Of a DNA stretch of 64,000 bases, positions 1-9,020 are shown piece after piece; the stretch's first letter is position 1, and every line of letters begins with the position of its first letter. The notes beneath the pieces were generated by a model. It had not been told where the DNA came from, did no database searches, and saw nothing but the letters and a program-made list of their open reading frames with translations. The position numbers and the translations under genes were made by a program. Source of the stretch: Actinoalloteichus_B caeruleus (GTDB taxonomy: Bacteria; Actinomycetota; Actinomycetes; Mycobacteriales; Pseudonocardiaceae); NCBI RefSeq assembly GCF_000718005.1, contig NZ_JODV01000003.1. The stretch is one strand, 5' to 3'.

Positions 1-234
1 CCCCCGACGTGGTCACGGCCCCGTCAGGTTCGGGGCCACGGCCAGCCGAACCGGGTGCGCCCGCCGGTGGCGGTCCCGACCGGTGGTGCCCCTGGACCCC
101 CCGACCGAACCCGAAAAGCTCCTGTGGATCACATGCATGTTTTCGCCTCGGGTGGGTAAGGACGAAGTAGCGCGGGTCGGCACGGGCCGCCGAACAGCGA
201 ACTACGGACCTGGGACAACTGCGGGGAGCTGAGC

Positions 235-576
235 ATGACGAGCACCAAGCGCCTACCACAGCCTGTGACGGAACTCTGGGACTGGCAACTCGAGGCGGCC
301 TGCCGGGACATCGACCCCTCCGTCTTCTTCTTCTCGGAGGGGGAGCGCGGAGCGGCCCGGACGATCCGCGAGGAGCGCGCCAAGCGCATCTGCGAGACCT
401 GCCCGGTGATGCTCCGCTGCCGCGCGCACGCGTTGGCGAGCGGTGAACGGTACGGGGTCTGGGGCGGCCTGGCCGAGGGCGAGCGCCGCGAGCTGTTGAA
501 CCGGCTCCGCGCGGAGACCAGGGCGGAGAGCGGGACCAGCGAACGTGCGCTGGAGCCCCAGTCGACGGGAGGCTGA
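235..576 (+). CDS. WhiB-family transcriptional regulator
   Basis: This 113-residue protein is an iron-sulfur transcription factor of the WhiB family, which in actinobacteria binds sigma-A and controls development, redox response or antibiotic resistance. Four cysteines at about residues 23, 53, 56 and 62 (ACRD, CETC and RCRA contexts) are the [4Fe-4S] ligands, and GVWGG at 74-78 is the family turn before a basic C-terminal tail. The start ATG is preceded by GGGGAGCTGAGC, a good ribosome binding site. The next gene starts two bases after the stop, so the two are probably co-transcribed. The family is secure; which WhiB paralogue (WblA, WblC, etc.) cannot be decided from the sequence alone. Confidence 0.93.
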   Translation: MTSTKRLPQPVTELWDWQLEAACRDIDPSVFFFSEGERGAARTIREERAKRICETCPVMLRCRAHALASGERYGVWGGLAEGERRELLNRLRAETRAESGTSERALEPQSTGG

Positions 577-578
577 CC

Positions 579-779
579 ATGTCCAGCCACGACGAGGACC
601 GGGCGGTCCCGCAACCGGACGCCGTGGAACAGGAGCGAGCCGCGGCTCCCGACGAGGAGGAGACGAGCGGGGACGCCGAGCACATCGCCGACCGGGCGGA
701 ACAGGCGAACCCCGCCGACGTCGCCGAGCAGCTGAGGTCCGAACCCCTGGACGAGGACTACCGGCCCTCCGACGGCTGA
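579..779 (+). CDS. small acidic hypothetical protein
   Basis: This 66-residue, strongly acidic protein (rich in D, E and A) has no recognisable domain, membrane segment or cysteine. It starts two bases after the whiB stop, with GGGAGGC just upstream of the ATG, so translation is probably coupled to whiB. Low complexity and composition suggest a disordered protein. I do not recognise a family and assign no function. Confidence 0.55.
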   Translation: MSSHDEDRAVPQPDAVEQERAAAPDEEETSGDAEHIADRAEQANPADVAEQLRSEPLDEDYRPSDG

Positions 780-905
780 GCCCACCCCCTGGCGGTGGCC
801 ATCCCCGGGAGCACGACGTCGAGCTCCCGGCTCCCACCCGCGGCACCGAGGTGACGGGCAGCGGCTGACCACGTCAGCCGCCCCCGGTCGAGCGGCCCGG
901 AACGC

Positions 906-920
906 TACCCGGTGGGGGTA
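906..920. promoter_or_regulatory. candidate CsoR-family operator
   Basis: TACCC, five bases, then GGGTA form an exact inverted repeat about 40 bases before the csoR-like start. G-tract inverted repeats of this form are the usual targets of CsoR/RcnR-family repressors, so this is a likely autoregulatory site. The assignment rests on pattern and position only. Confidence 0.5.
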
Positions 921-958
921 ACGTCGTCGGGAGGGACCGGACGACGCGAGGAGCCCCG

Positions 959-1240
959 ATGCACGGTTACACGCCGGACAAGGACAGTTACCTCAAGCGG
1001 CTGCGCCGCGTCGAGGGCCAGGTGCGGGGTCTCTCCCGGATGATCGAGAACGACAGCTACTGCATCGACGTCCTCACCCAGATCGCCGCCGCGACGAAGG
1101 CGCTCCAGGCCGTGTCCCTCGGCCTCCTCGACGACCACCTCCGGCACTGCGTCAGCGAGGCGCTGACCGAGGGCGGGGAGGTCGCCGACGAGAAGGTGCG
1201 CGAGGCCAGCGAGGCGATCGCCCGGCTCGTGCGGTCCTGA
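959..1240 (+). CDS. csoR: metal-sensitive (CsoR/RcnR family) repressor
   Basis: This 93-residue all-helical repressor has the DUF156/CsoR architecture: an RLRRVEGQVRGL first helix that binds DNA, then metal ligands Cys35, His60 and Cys64 (C-H-C, the Cu(I)-type set). Members dissociate from DNA when the metal, or a thiol modification, occupies these ligands. A candidate operator lies 39 bases upstream. No copper chaperone or P-type ATPase is adjacent, so the target genes may be elsewhere. The family is near certain; copper as the ligand is inferred from the residues, and a persulfide-sensing CstR role is an alternative. Confidence 0.9.
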   Translation: MHGYTPDKDSYLKRLRRVEGQVRGLSRMIENDSYCIDVLTQIAAATKALQAVSLGLLDDHLRHCVSEALTEGGEVADEKVREASEAIARLVRS

Positions 1241-1270
1241 GCGGCCCGGTCGGCGGCGGGCCGCCGACCG

Positions 1271-1954
1271 TCACACCAGCTCGGAGAACCGTTCCACGTC
1301 GTTGGTCCGTCCGGCCACGATCAGCACGTCATCCCGCCTGATCACCGTGTCCGCCGTCGCGTACGTGAAGTCGGCCCCCTCCCGTTTGATGGACACGACG
1401 GTGACGCCGTACTTCGCCCGGAGCCTCGACTCGCCCAGCGGCAGGTCGGTGGCCTCGGCGGGGGCGACGGTCTTCGCCAGCGCGAAGTCGTCCTCGAACT
1501 CGATGAAGTCCAACATCCGGCCCGTCACCAGGTGCGCGACCCGCTCACCCATGTCGTGTTCCGGCAGGACCACGTGGTGGGCGCCGATCTGCTCCAGGAT
1601 CCGCCCGTGCTGCCGGTTGATGGCCTTGGCCCAGATGTTGGGCACGCCCAGGTCCACCAGCAGCGAGGTGGTGAGGATGCTCGCCTCCAGGTCGGTGCCG
1701 ATGCCCACCACCGCTCGGCGGTGCTCCTGGGCCCCCACCTGCCGGAGGGCCTCGACGTCGGTCGAGTCGACGACCATGGTGTGCGTGAGTTGCTGGCGGA
1801 AGTCCTGGACCACCCGGGCGTCGTTGTCCAGCCCGAGCACCTCCCACCCCCGGTTGGCGAGCTCGAGCGCCAGCGAGCCGCCGAAGCGGCCAAGACCGAT
1901 CACCAGGACGCGGTGCCCCGAGGGGGGCTTCCTGCGTTGACGTTTCCTAGCCAA
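1271..1954 (-). CDS. trkA: TrkA-family K+ uptake regulatory subunit (TTG start)
   Basis: This 227-residue cytosolic gating subunit belongs to a Trk/Ktr potassium channel. The Rossmann RCK_N domain begins at VLVIGLGRFGGSLA (about 15-28), with a conserved Asp ending strand 2 (LGLDND), and an RCK_C/TrkA_C domain follows from about residue 140. I chose the TTG at 1954 because the family core begins just downstream and GGAGG lies 10 bases upstream. The ATG of the longer open frame lies far inside trkH and would add unrelated residues. The start overlaps the trkH stop by eight bases, so the two subunits are translationally coupled. Confidence 0.88.
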   Translation of the reverse strand: MARKRQRRKPPSGHRVLVIGLGRFGGSLALELANRGWEVLGLDNDARVVQDFRQQLTHTMVVDSTDVEALRQVGAQEHRRAVVGIGTDLEASILTTSLLVDLGVPNIWAKAINRQHGRILEQIGAHHVVLPEHDMGERVAHLVTGRMLDFIEFEDDFALAKTVAPAEATDLPLGESRLRAKYGVTVVSIKREGADFTYATADTVIRRDDVLIVAGRTNDVERFSELV

Positions 1955-3338
1955 TGATGGGTCGCTCCTCCGGGAGTTCGTACCGCCGCGTCTTCTCACG
2001 AAGGGCCAGCGCGGCGGCGAGGGTGATGGGACCGAGTCGTCCGGCGAACATGAGCAGGACCAGCAGTGCCTGGCCCGTGGGGGGGAGGTCACCCGTGATG
2101 CCCGTGGACAGGCCCACGACGCCGAACGCCGACGTGACCTCGAAGAGCGCCTTCTCCAACGGGAACGAGCTGATGAGCAGCAGGTAGACGGTGGACAGGA
2201 TCACGACGGCCACCCCGATCAGCGCGACGGCGAGGGCCTGTCGCTGGACGTCGAGGGGGACCCGGCGGCCTGCCACGTGCGTGCTGGGGTGGCCCCGCAC
2301 CTCCGCCAACAGCACGAAGAGCAGGACGGCGAAGGTCGTCACCTTGATCCCTCCCGCCGTGCCCGCACTGCCTCCGCCGATGAACATCAGCGCCGAGGTG
2401 CCGAGCAGGGTCGCCTGCTCCATCTCGCCGACCGCGACGGTGTTGAACCCGGCACTCCTGGGCATCATGCCGTGGAAGAAGCCGTTCATCAGCTTCTCGA
2501 GCACCCCCATCAAACCCAGGGTGGCTGGGTTGGACCACTCGAAGGTCGTCACCATGAGCGTTCCGAGGACGGCGAGCGCGCCGCTGGTGATCAGCGTCAC
2601 CTTCACATGCAGCGACCAGCGGCGGGGGGTGCGCATCCTGCGCCACAGCTCCAGCAGTACGGGGAACCCGAGCCCACCCGCGGTCGCGGCCACCACCACC
2701 GGAAGCACGATCCACGGATCCCCCGAGAAGCTCTCCAGGTTGTCGCTGAACAGCGCGAAACCCGCGTTGTTGAAGGCGGCCACCGCATGGAACAGACCCA
2801 GCCGCAAGGCCTGTGACCAGGGTTCGTCGTACCCGACGAGGAAGCGGGTGACCAGGATGACCGCCGTCACGGCCTCGAACAGCAGGCTCGTACGGATCAC
2901 GCCACCCACGAGCGCGCGCACATCACCCAGGTTCAGCGTGCCGGTCTCGGCCTGGGCCGAGAGCTGCATCCGGAGTCCCAGCCGGCGGGACACGACCAGG
3001 GCGAGAACGGACGCGAGGGTCATGATCCCGAGCCCGCCCAGTTGCACGAGCCCGATGAGCACCACCTCACCGAAGGTGGACCAGTAGACCGGGGTGTCGA
3101 CGATGATCAACCCGGTGACGCACACCGCGGAGGTGGCGGTGAACAGTGCGGTGAGCAGCGGAGCGGAGGCCGGTCCCTCGGTGGCGAGGGGCAACGCGAG
3201 CAGCACCGTGCCGACGAGCACGGCAGCGGCGAAGACGAGGACCAACAGCCGGGCCGGGTACTGCCACCACTTGGTCGTGGCCATGGAGCGACCTCGCGGC
3301 CGCTTCCGCGGGCGCAGTTCGCCCTCGAACAGACTCAC
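1947..3338 (-). CDS. trkH: TrkH-family potassium uptake membrane protein
   Basis: This 463-residue polytopic membrane protein is the ion-conducting subunit of a Trk/Ktr K+ transporter. It has the four-fold M1-P-M2 layout; selectivity-filter loops include TSAVCVTGL near residue 70 and AFNNAGF, SAGFNTV and AFGVVGLSTG further on. It is followed directly by trkA in the same operon. An internal ATG at 3284 (MATTKWW) lies closer to the first membrane helix and could be the true start; the longer form adds a basic 18-residue leader. Confidence 0.92.
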   Translation of the reverse strand: MSLFEGELRPRKRPRGRSMATTKWWQYPARLLVLVFAAAVLVGTVLLALPLATEGPASAPLLTALFTATSAVCVTGLIIVDTPVYWSTFGEVVLIGLVQLGGLGIMTLASVLALVVSRRLGLRMQLSAQAETGTLNLGDVRALVGGVIRTSLLFEAVTAVILVTRFLVGYDEPWSQALRLGLFHAVAAFNNAGFALFSDNLESFSGDPWIVLPVVVAATAGGLGFPVLLELWRRMRTPRRWSLHVKVTLITSGALAVLGTLMVTTFEWSNPATLGLMGVLEKLMNGFFHGMMPRSAGFNTVAVGEMEQATLLGTSALMFIGGGSAGTAGGIKVTTFAVLLFVLLAEVRGHPSTHVAGRRVPLDVQRQALAVALIGVAVVILSTVYLLLISSFPLEKALFEVTSAFGVVGLSTGITGDLPPTGQALLVLLMFAGRLGPITLAAALALREKTRRYELPEERPIIG

Positions 3339-3736
3339 GGTGCTCAGTCCACCGGGGAGGGGGTGAGGTCGCCGTCATGCCCGGCCACGACGACCACGCG
3401 CTCCACGACCACGGCAGCGAGTCGGGTCGGCCTCCTGCCGGCCCGACGAACCGGGGAAGCGGGAAGCAGGGGCGCTCGGACCCGACAGCCGCACACGAAG
3501 CAGGGAATATACACCTGCCGAGCGCACCGCACCGGGCTGCCGGCGCATCGTCGAGACCCTCTCTGATCAGCACATTTCCGGCAGGTTGGTGGTAACGGAT
3601 GCCGAGGGCGGACACCGCCGGGTCCAGGAGGGACCGGTGGCTTCGACGACCGGCCCGACCGCTGCCTCCGGTGGGAATCCGCCGATGTGGGTGACCTCGG
3701 GTGGTTGGGGGCTCCAGCCTCGGGTAGGCAGACCCC
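3339..3736. other. intergenic region between divergent trkH and ku
   Basis: About 400 bases between two divergent genes. It must hold both promoters, but I see no convincing coding frame, RNA gene or strong inverted repeat. Short frames here have atypical composition and overlap one another. Confidence 0.5.
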
Positions 3737-4654
3737 ATGAGGTCGCTGTGGCGTGGAGCCGTGTCCTTCGGGCTGGTGACGGTCGCCGTCCGGCTGTACC
3801 GGGCGACCGAGGAACACGACTTCCGGTTCCACCAGGTGCACCGGGAGGACGGCGGGCGGATCCGGTACCAGCGGGTGTGCTCGGTCTGCGGCAAGCAGGT
3901 CGGCAACGAGGACATCGCGAAGGGGTACGAGTTCGAGGACGGCCGGATGGTGATGCTCGGGCCCGAGGACTTCGAGTCGCTGCCGATCAAGACCGAGCAC
4001 GCCATCGAGGTCCTCGAGTTCGTGCCCGCCGCCGAGGTGGACCCGATCTTCTTCCAGAAGAGCTACTACCTCGAACCCGACAAGGCGGCGGTCCGGCCGT
4101 ACGTGCTGCTGCGCCGCGCCCTGGAGGAGGCCGACCTGCTCGCCGTGGTCAAGATCACCCTCCGCCAGCGGGAGACCCTGGCGATGCTGCGCGCCAGGAA
4201 CGACGTCCTGGTCCTGCACACCATGCTCTGGCCGGACGAGGTCCGGAAACCGGAGTTCTCCTTCCTGTCCCAGGACGTCGAGATCCGGCCCCAGGAACTC
4301 CAGATGGCGTCCTCCCTCGTGCAGAGCATGGCCGGGGACTTCGAACCCGACCAGTTCTCCGACGACTACCGGGAGGCGCTCGGGGAACTGATCAGCGCCA
4401 AGGCCGAGGGCGCCGAGATACCCGAACGACCGGAACCCGAACGGGAGGGCGAGGTCATCGACCTCATGACCGCGCTGGAACGCAGCGTCGAGCAGGCGAG
4501 GACCTCCCGGGACGGCACCGGGGACCAGGACCGCCGGACCTCCCGGGGGCGGAGCGGCGGGGGTGGGAAGAAGAAGGCGGAGAAGGAGCAGGACGAGAAG
4601 ACCACCCGGTCCGGCTCCACCCGTCGCACCGGCGGTAGGAAGAGCAGCGCCTGA
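3737..4654 (+). CDS. ku: Ku DNA end-binding protein (NHEJ)
   Basis: This 305-residue bacterial Ku homodimer subunit threads onto double-strand ends and recruits LigD. The N-terminus MRSLWRGAVSFGLV is the family signature, and a CSVCGK motif near residues 49-54 and the beta-barrel core follow to about residue 250. The C-terminal 50 residues are rich in Lys, Arg, Gly and Ser, typical of the DNA-binding tail of actinobacterial Ku. The ligase gene starts two bases after the stop and the polymerase overlaps it, forming a dedicated end-joining operon. Confidence 0.96.
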   Translation: MRSLWRGAVSFGLVTVAVRLYRATEEHDFRFHQVHREDGGRIRYQRVCSVCGKQVGNEDIAKGYEFEDGRMVMLGPEDFESLPIKTEHAIEVLEFVPAAEVDPIFFQKSYYLEPDKAAVRPYVLLRRALEEADLLAVVKITLRQRETLAMLRARNDVLVLHTMLWPDEVRKPEFSFLSQDVEIRPQELQMASSLVQSMAGDFEPDQFSDDYREALGELISAKAEGAEIPERPEPEREGEVIDLMTALERSVEQARTSRDGTGDQDRRTSRGRSGGGGKKKAEKEQDEKTTRSGSTRRTGGRKSSA

Positions 4655-4656
4655 GC

Positions 4657-6090
4657 ATGGCCGACCTGGACGAGTACCGGCGTCGGCGGGACCCGAGACG
4701 GACGCCCGAGCCCGTCCCCGACCACGGCCCCCTCCCGCACGGCGCGGACGACGTGTTCGTCGTGCAGGAACACCACGCCCGACGCCTGCACTGGGATGTC
4801 CGGCTCGAACGGAACGGGGTGCTCGTCTCCTGGGCGGTGCCCAAGGGCTTGCCCGCCGAACCCGGCACCGTCCGACTCGCCGTGCGCACCGAGGACCACC
4901 CGCTCGACTACGCGGACTTCGAGGGCCGCATCCCGAAGGGGGAGTACGGGGCCGGTGAGGTGCTGATCTGGGACAGGGGCACCTACGAGACCCGGAAGTG
5001 GACCGACCACGAGGTCGACGTGGTGCTGCACGGCGACCGGGTGACGGGGCGCTACGTCTTCTTCGGTCGAGGCGGCGACTGGATGGTGCGACGGAGCGAC
5101 CCGCCCCAGGACCCCGACCGGGTCCCGGTGCCCGACGACGTGGCGCCGATGCTGGCCACCGCCGGCACCCTGCCCAGCACCTCCGAGGACGACCAGTGGT
5201 GCTACGAGTTCAAGTGGGACGGCGCCCGGGCCCTCGCCGAGGTGGAGGGCGGTCGGCTCCGGTTGCGCAACCGTCGAGGCGAGGACGTCACCGCCACCTA
5301 CCCCGAGCTGCGGGGGCTCGGGGAGCAGCTCGGCTCCACCCAGGTGCTGCTCGACGGCGAGATCGTCGTGCTCGACCAGGGACGCCCGAGTTTCGCGCTG
5401 CTCCAACGTCGGCTCCACGTCACCGGGCAGGCCAGGACCAGGCGCCTCGCCGAGGAACACCCCGCCACCCTCCTCGTCTTCGACCTCCTCCACCTCGACG
5501 GCCGGAACCTCTTCGACCTGCCCTACACGCGGCGGCGGGCGCTGCTCGACGAGCTCGCCCCGCGCGGACCCCACTGGCAGACACCCCCGTCCTTCTCCGG
5601 AGGGGGCGCAGCCGTCCTCGAGGTGAGCAGGGAACGGGGGTTCGAGGGCATCGTCGCCAAGCACCGAGACTCCCCGTACCGGCCGGGCCGGCGCTCACCG
5701 GCCTGGACCAAGATCAAGGACGTGCGCACCCAGGAGGTGGTGGTCGGCGGCTGGCGTCCGGGGGAGGGCCGGCGGAGCGGGGTGCTGGGATCGCTGTTGC
5801 TCGGCCTCCCCGGCCCCGACGGGCTCCGCTTCGTCGGATCGGTCGGCAGCGGCTTCTCCGAAGCCGAACTGAGGAGCCTCACCGGCACGCTGCGCGAGCT
5901 GGCCAGCGCGAAGTCCCCCTTCGCCGGACCGGTGCCGGCCCAGCGGGCCCGGTCCGCCCGCTGGGTCGAACCCCGCCTGGTCGGTGAGGTGCTGTTCCAG
6001 GAGTGGACGCGGGACGGGCGGCTCCGGGCCCCCCGCTGGCGCGGACTCCGGGACGACAAACGGCCAGCGGAGGTGACCGAGGGTGCCTGA
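4657..6090 (+). CDS. ligD: ATP-dependent DNA ligase with 3'-phosphoesterase domain (LigD PE-Lig)
   Basis: This 477-residue two-domain NHEJ ligase has an N-terminal phosphoesterase (PE) domain, residues about 30-150, with the HHARRLHWDVRLE motif at 39-51 and DYADFEGRIPKGEYGAG at 84-100; it trims 3'-phosphates and ribonucleotides. From about residue 160 comes the ATP-dependent ligase core with nucleophile Lys186 in EFKWDGAR, a DGEIV motif and a C-terminal OB fold ending near WTRDGRLRAPRWRGLR. The polymerase domain of classical LigD is absent and is encoded by the next gene, which overlaps by eight bases. All three enzymatic functions are therefore present on two polypeptides. Confidence 0.94.
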   Translation: MADLDEYRRRRDPRRTPEPVPDHGPLPHGADDVFVVQEHHARRLHWDVRLERNGVLVSWAVPKGLPAEPGTVRLAVRTEDHPLDYADFEGRIPKGEYGAGEVLIWDRGTYETRKWTDHEVDVVLHGDRVTGRYVFFGRGGDWMVRRSDPPQDPDRVPVPDDVAPMLATAGTLPSTSEDDQWCYEFKWDGARALAEVEGGRLRLRNRRGEDVTATYPELRGLGEQLGSTQVLLDGEIVVLDQGRPSFALLQRRLHVTGQARTRRLAEEHPATLLVFDLLHLDGRNLFDLPYTRRRALLDELAPRGPHWQTPPSFSGGGAAVLEVSRERGFEGIVAKHRDSPYRPGRRSPAWTKIKDVRTQEVVVGGWRPGEGRRSGVLGSLLLGLPGPDGLRFVGSVGSGFSEAELRSLTGTLRELASAKSPFAGPVPAQRARSARWVEPRLVGEVLFQEWTRDGRLRAPRWRGLRDDKRPAEVTEGA

Positions 6091-6991
6091 GGACCGGGTC
6101 AGCGTCGTCGTCGGCGACCGCCGCCTCCGCCTGACGAACCTCGGCAAGATCCTCTACCCCGAGGCGGGGGTGAGCAAACGGGACGTCATCGACTACTACG
6201 CCCGGGTCGCACCCGTCCTGCTCGGGCACCTCCGGGGACGACCGGTGACGCTGCGCCGCTACCCGGACGGCGTCGACGGGCAGTCGTTCTTCGAGAAGAA
6301 CGCCTCCCGGTCGGCCCCGGACTGGGTGCCCACCGTCGAGATCCCCACCCCGGGCAGCAGCAAGGGAGCGGAGACGACGGAGTTCGTCCTGGTGGACGAG
6401 GTACCGACCCTGGTGTGGCTCGCCAACCTGGCCGCCCTCGAACTGCACGTCCCCCAGTGGCGGGTCACCCCCGACGGGGCGCGCGACACCCCCGACCTGC
6501 TCGTTTTCGACCTCGACCCCGGCCCGCCCGCGACGGTCGTCGAGTGCTGCCGGGTGGCGGAACTCCTCCGCGTCGAACTGGAGGCGGACGGGCTCGCCCC
6601 CCGGCCCAAGACCAGCGGGTCGAAGGGGCTCCAGCTCTACGTGCCGGTCACCGTGGCCGAGGCGGACCGGACCTCCCGGTACGCGAGGGAACTCGCCGAT
6701 CGGCTGGCCCAGCGCCATCCGGAGGCCGTGGTGTCGACGATGACCAAGGCCAGGCGGGTGGGCCGGGTGCTCATCGACTGGAGCCAGAACAACCCGGCCA
6801 AGACGACGGTGGCGCCCTACTCGCTCCGCGCCCGCGCCCAGGCCACCGTGTCCACCCCGGTCACCTGGGACGAGGTGGAGAGCTGCGCCACGCCGGAGGA
6901 CCTGGTCTTCACCCACGGCATGATCCCGGACCGGCTCGACCGGTACGGGGACCTCTTCGAGGAGCCGCCCGGCGAGCACCCCCGGCTGTAG
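6083..6991 (+). CDS. LigD-type primase-polymerase domain protein
   Basis: This 302-residue stand-alone AEP-family polymerase is equivalent to the POL domain of LigD. It fills gaps with NTPs or dNTPs during end joining. The catalytic pair is D143 and D145 in VFDLDPG, a third acidic ligand is in RVLIDWSQNN, and SGSKGLQLY is the nucleotide-binding strand. The GTG start at 6083 overlaps the ligase stop, which implies coupled synthesis with the ligase. The separation from PE-Lig is common in actinomycetes. Confidence 0.93.
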   Translation: MPEDRVSVVVGDRRLRLTNLGKILYPEAGVSKRDVIDYYARVAPVLLGHLRGRPVTLRRYPDGVDGQSFFEKNASRSAPDWVPTVEIPTPGSSKGAETTEFVLVDEVPTLVWLANLAALELHVPQWRVTPDGARDTPDLLVFDLDPGPPATVVECCRVAELLRVELEADGLAPRPKTSGSKGLQLYVPVTVAEADRTSRYARELADRLAQRHPEAVVSTMTKARRVGRVLIDWSQNNPAKTTVAPYSLRARAQATVSTPVTWDEVESCATPEDLVFTHGMIPDRLDRYGDLFEEPPGEHPRL

Positions 6992-7288
6992 GTGACCCGC
7001 TTCCGGGGCGCACCGCCGTTGACCGGTGCGACGGGATGGGCGGATGTCGACGGCACGGTCGAGAACGCGACGGCCTGGCGCGACCACCGGGCACGGGCAC
7101 CGGGCGTGATCCGCTCCCGGCCCACGCCCGCCGGGACCACCGCCAGCCCCGAACCGATCCTCGGCGGCGCCCCGCCTCGCCCCGCCGTGGTGCGGGGTGT
7201 GCCCCGGGCGGGCGTGGTGCGGGAACACCGGGAGAGCGGGACGGACCCGCGACGGGTACCTCCTCGACCGGGCGTCCCGGGCCCACCG

Positions 7289-8377
7289 TCACCCCACCCG
7301 GGGCTCCTCGCGGACGAGCGGCCGAACCGAGTCGCGGACGACGATGTGCGTCCCGAGCATCACGCCGGGGACCGCCGCCGTGGAATCCCGGGGGCGACCC
7401 AGGGCCATCCGCACGGCAGTGCGTCCCAGCTCCTCGTGCGGCACGTGCACCGTGGTGAGGTCGATGTCCGCCGACGGCGGCAGGTCGTCGAAGCCCACCA
7501 GGGAGACGTCCTCGGGGACGCGGAGCTCGTGCGCCCGCAACGCCTGGCGGGCGCCCGCCGCGATGAGGTCGTTCCCGGCGAAGACGGCGGTGAAGTCGCG
7601 CGGCCCGGCGGCGAGCCGATCCCGGATCATCCGGTAGCCCTCGTCCCGTTCCATCCGGCCCTCGACCTCCAACCCGGGGTCGTGGGGGACACGGTGGTCG
7701 GCCAGGGCCGCCCGGTAGCCGGCGACCCGGCTTTCCGGGGTGGTGTAGCTGTCGCGGCGGCCGAGGAACAGGATGCGCCGGTGCCCCAGCGACAGCAGGT
7801 GGCTGGTGATGGCATAGGCGCCACCGGTGTTGTCGTACTCGACGACGAGTGCGGGGACGTCGGAACCCAACGCGGGTCGGCCGCACAGCACCAGCTGCGA
7901 GCCGGCCGCCGCCAGGGCGCGGGCGTAGTTCGCCATGCGCTCGCGGTAGGCGTCGTCGGCGATCACGTTCCCGACCAGGATCACGCACTCGGCGTGCTCC
8001 TCGCGCATCAACTGGACCGTGGCCAGTTCGCGCTCGGGATCGCCGCCGGTGGTGCCGACGATGCACAGTTTGCCCTCGATCGCCGCCTGCGTCTGGACCC
8101 CCTGCGCCACGTGGGCGTAGTGCGGGGAGATCACGGAGTTGACGATGATCGCGACGCTGCGGCTGCGGGCGCCGGCGAGCCCCCGCGCGTTCGCGTTGGC
8201 CACGTAGTCGAGTTCGCGCACCGCGCGGAGCACCTTGCCCCGGGTCGCGGCGGCTCCCGGGTACGTCCCGGAGAGGATGCGGGACACCGTGGCGACGGAC
8301 ACCCCGGCGCGGGCGGCCACATCCCTGATCGTCGTCGGCCGCCGTCCCCCGCTGTCGGACGCCGCGCGCCGGCCCAT
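7289..8377 (-). CDS. LacI-family transcriptional regulator
   Basis: This LacI/GalR repressor of 362 residues has an N-terminal helix-turn-helix (TTIRDVAARAGVSVATVSR, about 15-33), a hinge helix (ANARGLA) and a periplasmic-binding-protein-like sugar domain to the C-terminus. The ATG at 8377 is preferred over one 26 codons upstream because GAGGAGGT lies five bases before it and the DNA-binding domain follows directly. It is divergent from the rhamnogalacturonan lyase gene, and two GTAA...TAC-type palindromes lie between them. Control of pectin use is the likely role; the ligand is not known. Confidence 0.9.
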   Translation of the reverse strand: MGRRAASDSGGRRPTTIRDVAARAGVSVATVSRILSGTYPGAAATRGKVLRAVRELDYVANANARGLAGARSRSVAIIVNSVISPHYAHVAQGVQTQAAIEGKLCIVGTTGGDPERELATVQLMREEHAECVILVGNVIADDAYRERMANYARALAAAGSQLVLCGRPALGSDVPALVVEYDNTGGAYAITSHLLSLGHRRILFLGRRDSYTTPESRVAGYRAALADHRVPHDPGLEVEGRMERDEGYRMIRDRLAAGPRDFTAVFAGNDLIAAGARQALRAHELRVPEDVSLVGFDDLPPSADIDLTTVHVPHEELGRTAVRMALGRPRDSTAAVPGVMLGTHIVVRDSVRPLVREEPRVG

Positions 8378-8408
8378 CCGTACCTCCTCGTCACGCTGAA
8401 ACGTGCTG

Positions 8409-8421
8409 GTAAAACGATTAC
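8409..8421. promoter_or_regulatory. candidate LacI-family operator 1
   Basis: GTAAAACGATTAC has inverted GTAA/TTAC arms around a central CG, the usual LacI-family operator design. It lies 32 bases upstream of the repressor start, suited to autoregulation. Confidence 0.5.
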
Positions 8422-8586
8422 ACGCGATGGTTCCGGGCTGGCGCACTGGTGTCAAATCACCGCCGCGCCCACAGGGCGGATCGGAGGGAGAACCCGCGCC
8501 ACCCGCCCAGGGGGAACGACGCGGCCACCCCAGGATGCCGGCGCCCGCTCCCTTGACGGCACCGGCGGCACCGTGCTCCCATCCTT

Positions 8587-8602
8587 ATGTAACCGTATAC
8601 AT
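8587..8602. promoter_or_regulatory. candidate LacI-family operator 2
   Basis: ATGTAACCGTATACAT has perfect ATGTA/TACAT arms and resembles operator 1 (GTAA-CG-TAC core). It sits on the lyase side of the divergent region, 418 bases before the lyase start, in a local AT-richer patch. Confidence 0.5.
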
Positions 8603-9020
8603 GGAGTCGGTCCGCTACCGGGAAACGGCCGTGGTGGGGAGGGCGTAGGTGACGGCCGCCCGACATCCTCGGACCCCCGTCGGCCACTCCGGCCCACCGA
8701 ACCGCGCGCACGGCGGCGGAGCGCCGTCCGCCCGCAGCGACCTCGCCCCCTGGTGACCCCGTCGGCCCGCCCGTGACGTTCCCCGGGCACCCGGCGGCCG
8801 GGAGGGCCCGCCCCCGTGAGCACGGGAACGCGAGCCCACACGCCCGCCGCGTCCCCGGAACCCGGTACGAGGCCCTGAGCGTGTTCCGGGATCCGCCACG
8901 CCACCGCCCACCCCACCCCGCCCCGCGCCGCCCGCCGTCCGGGTCCACCCCGCCGGTCCCGCCAGCGCCGCACCATCCGCACACAGCACCGCATGACCAT
9001 CGGAAGTCAAGGAGGACTTC
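8603..9020. other. long leader region before the lyase gene
   Basis: About 420 bases of very GC-rich DNA with no credible gene. AAGGAGG lies nine bases before the lyase ATG. The rest shows no clear structure to me. Confidence 0.4.
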
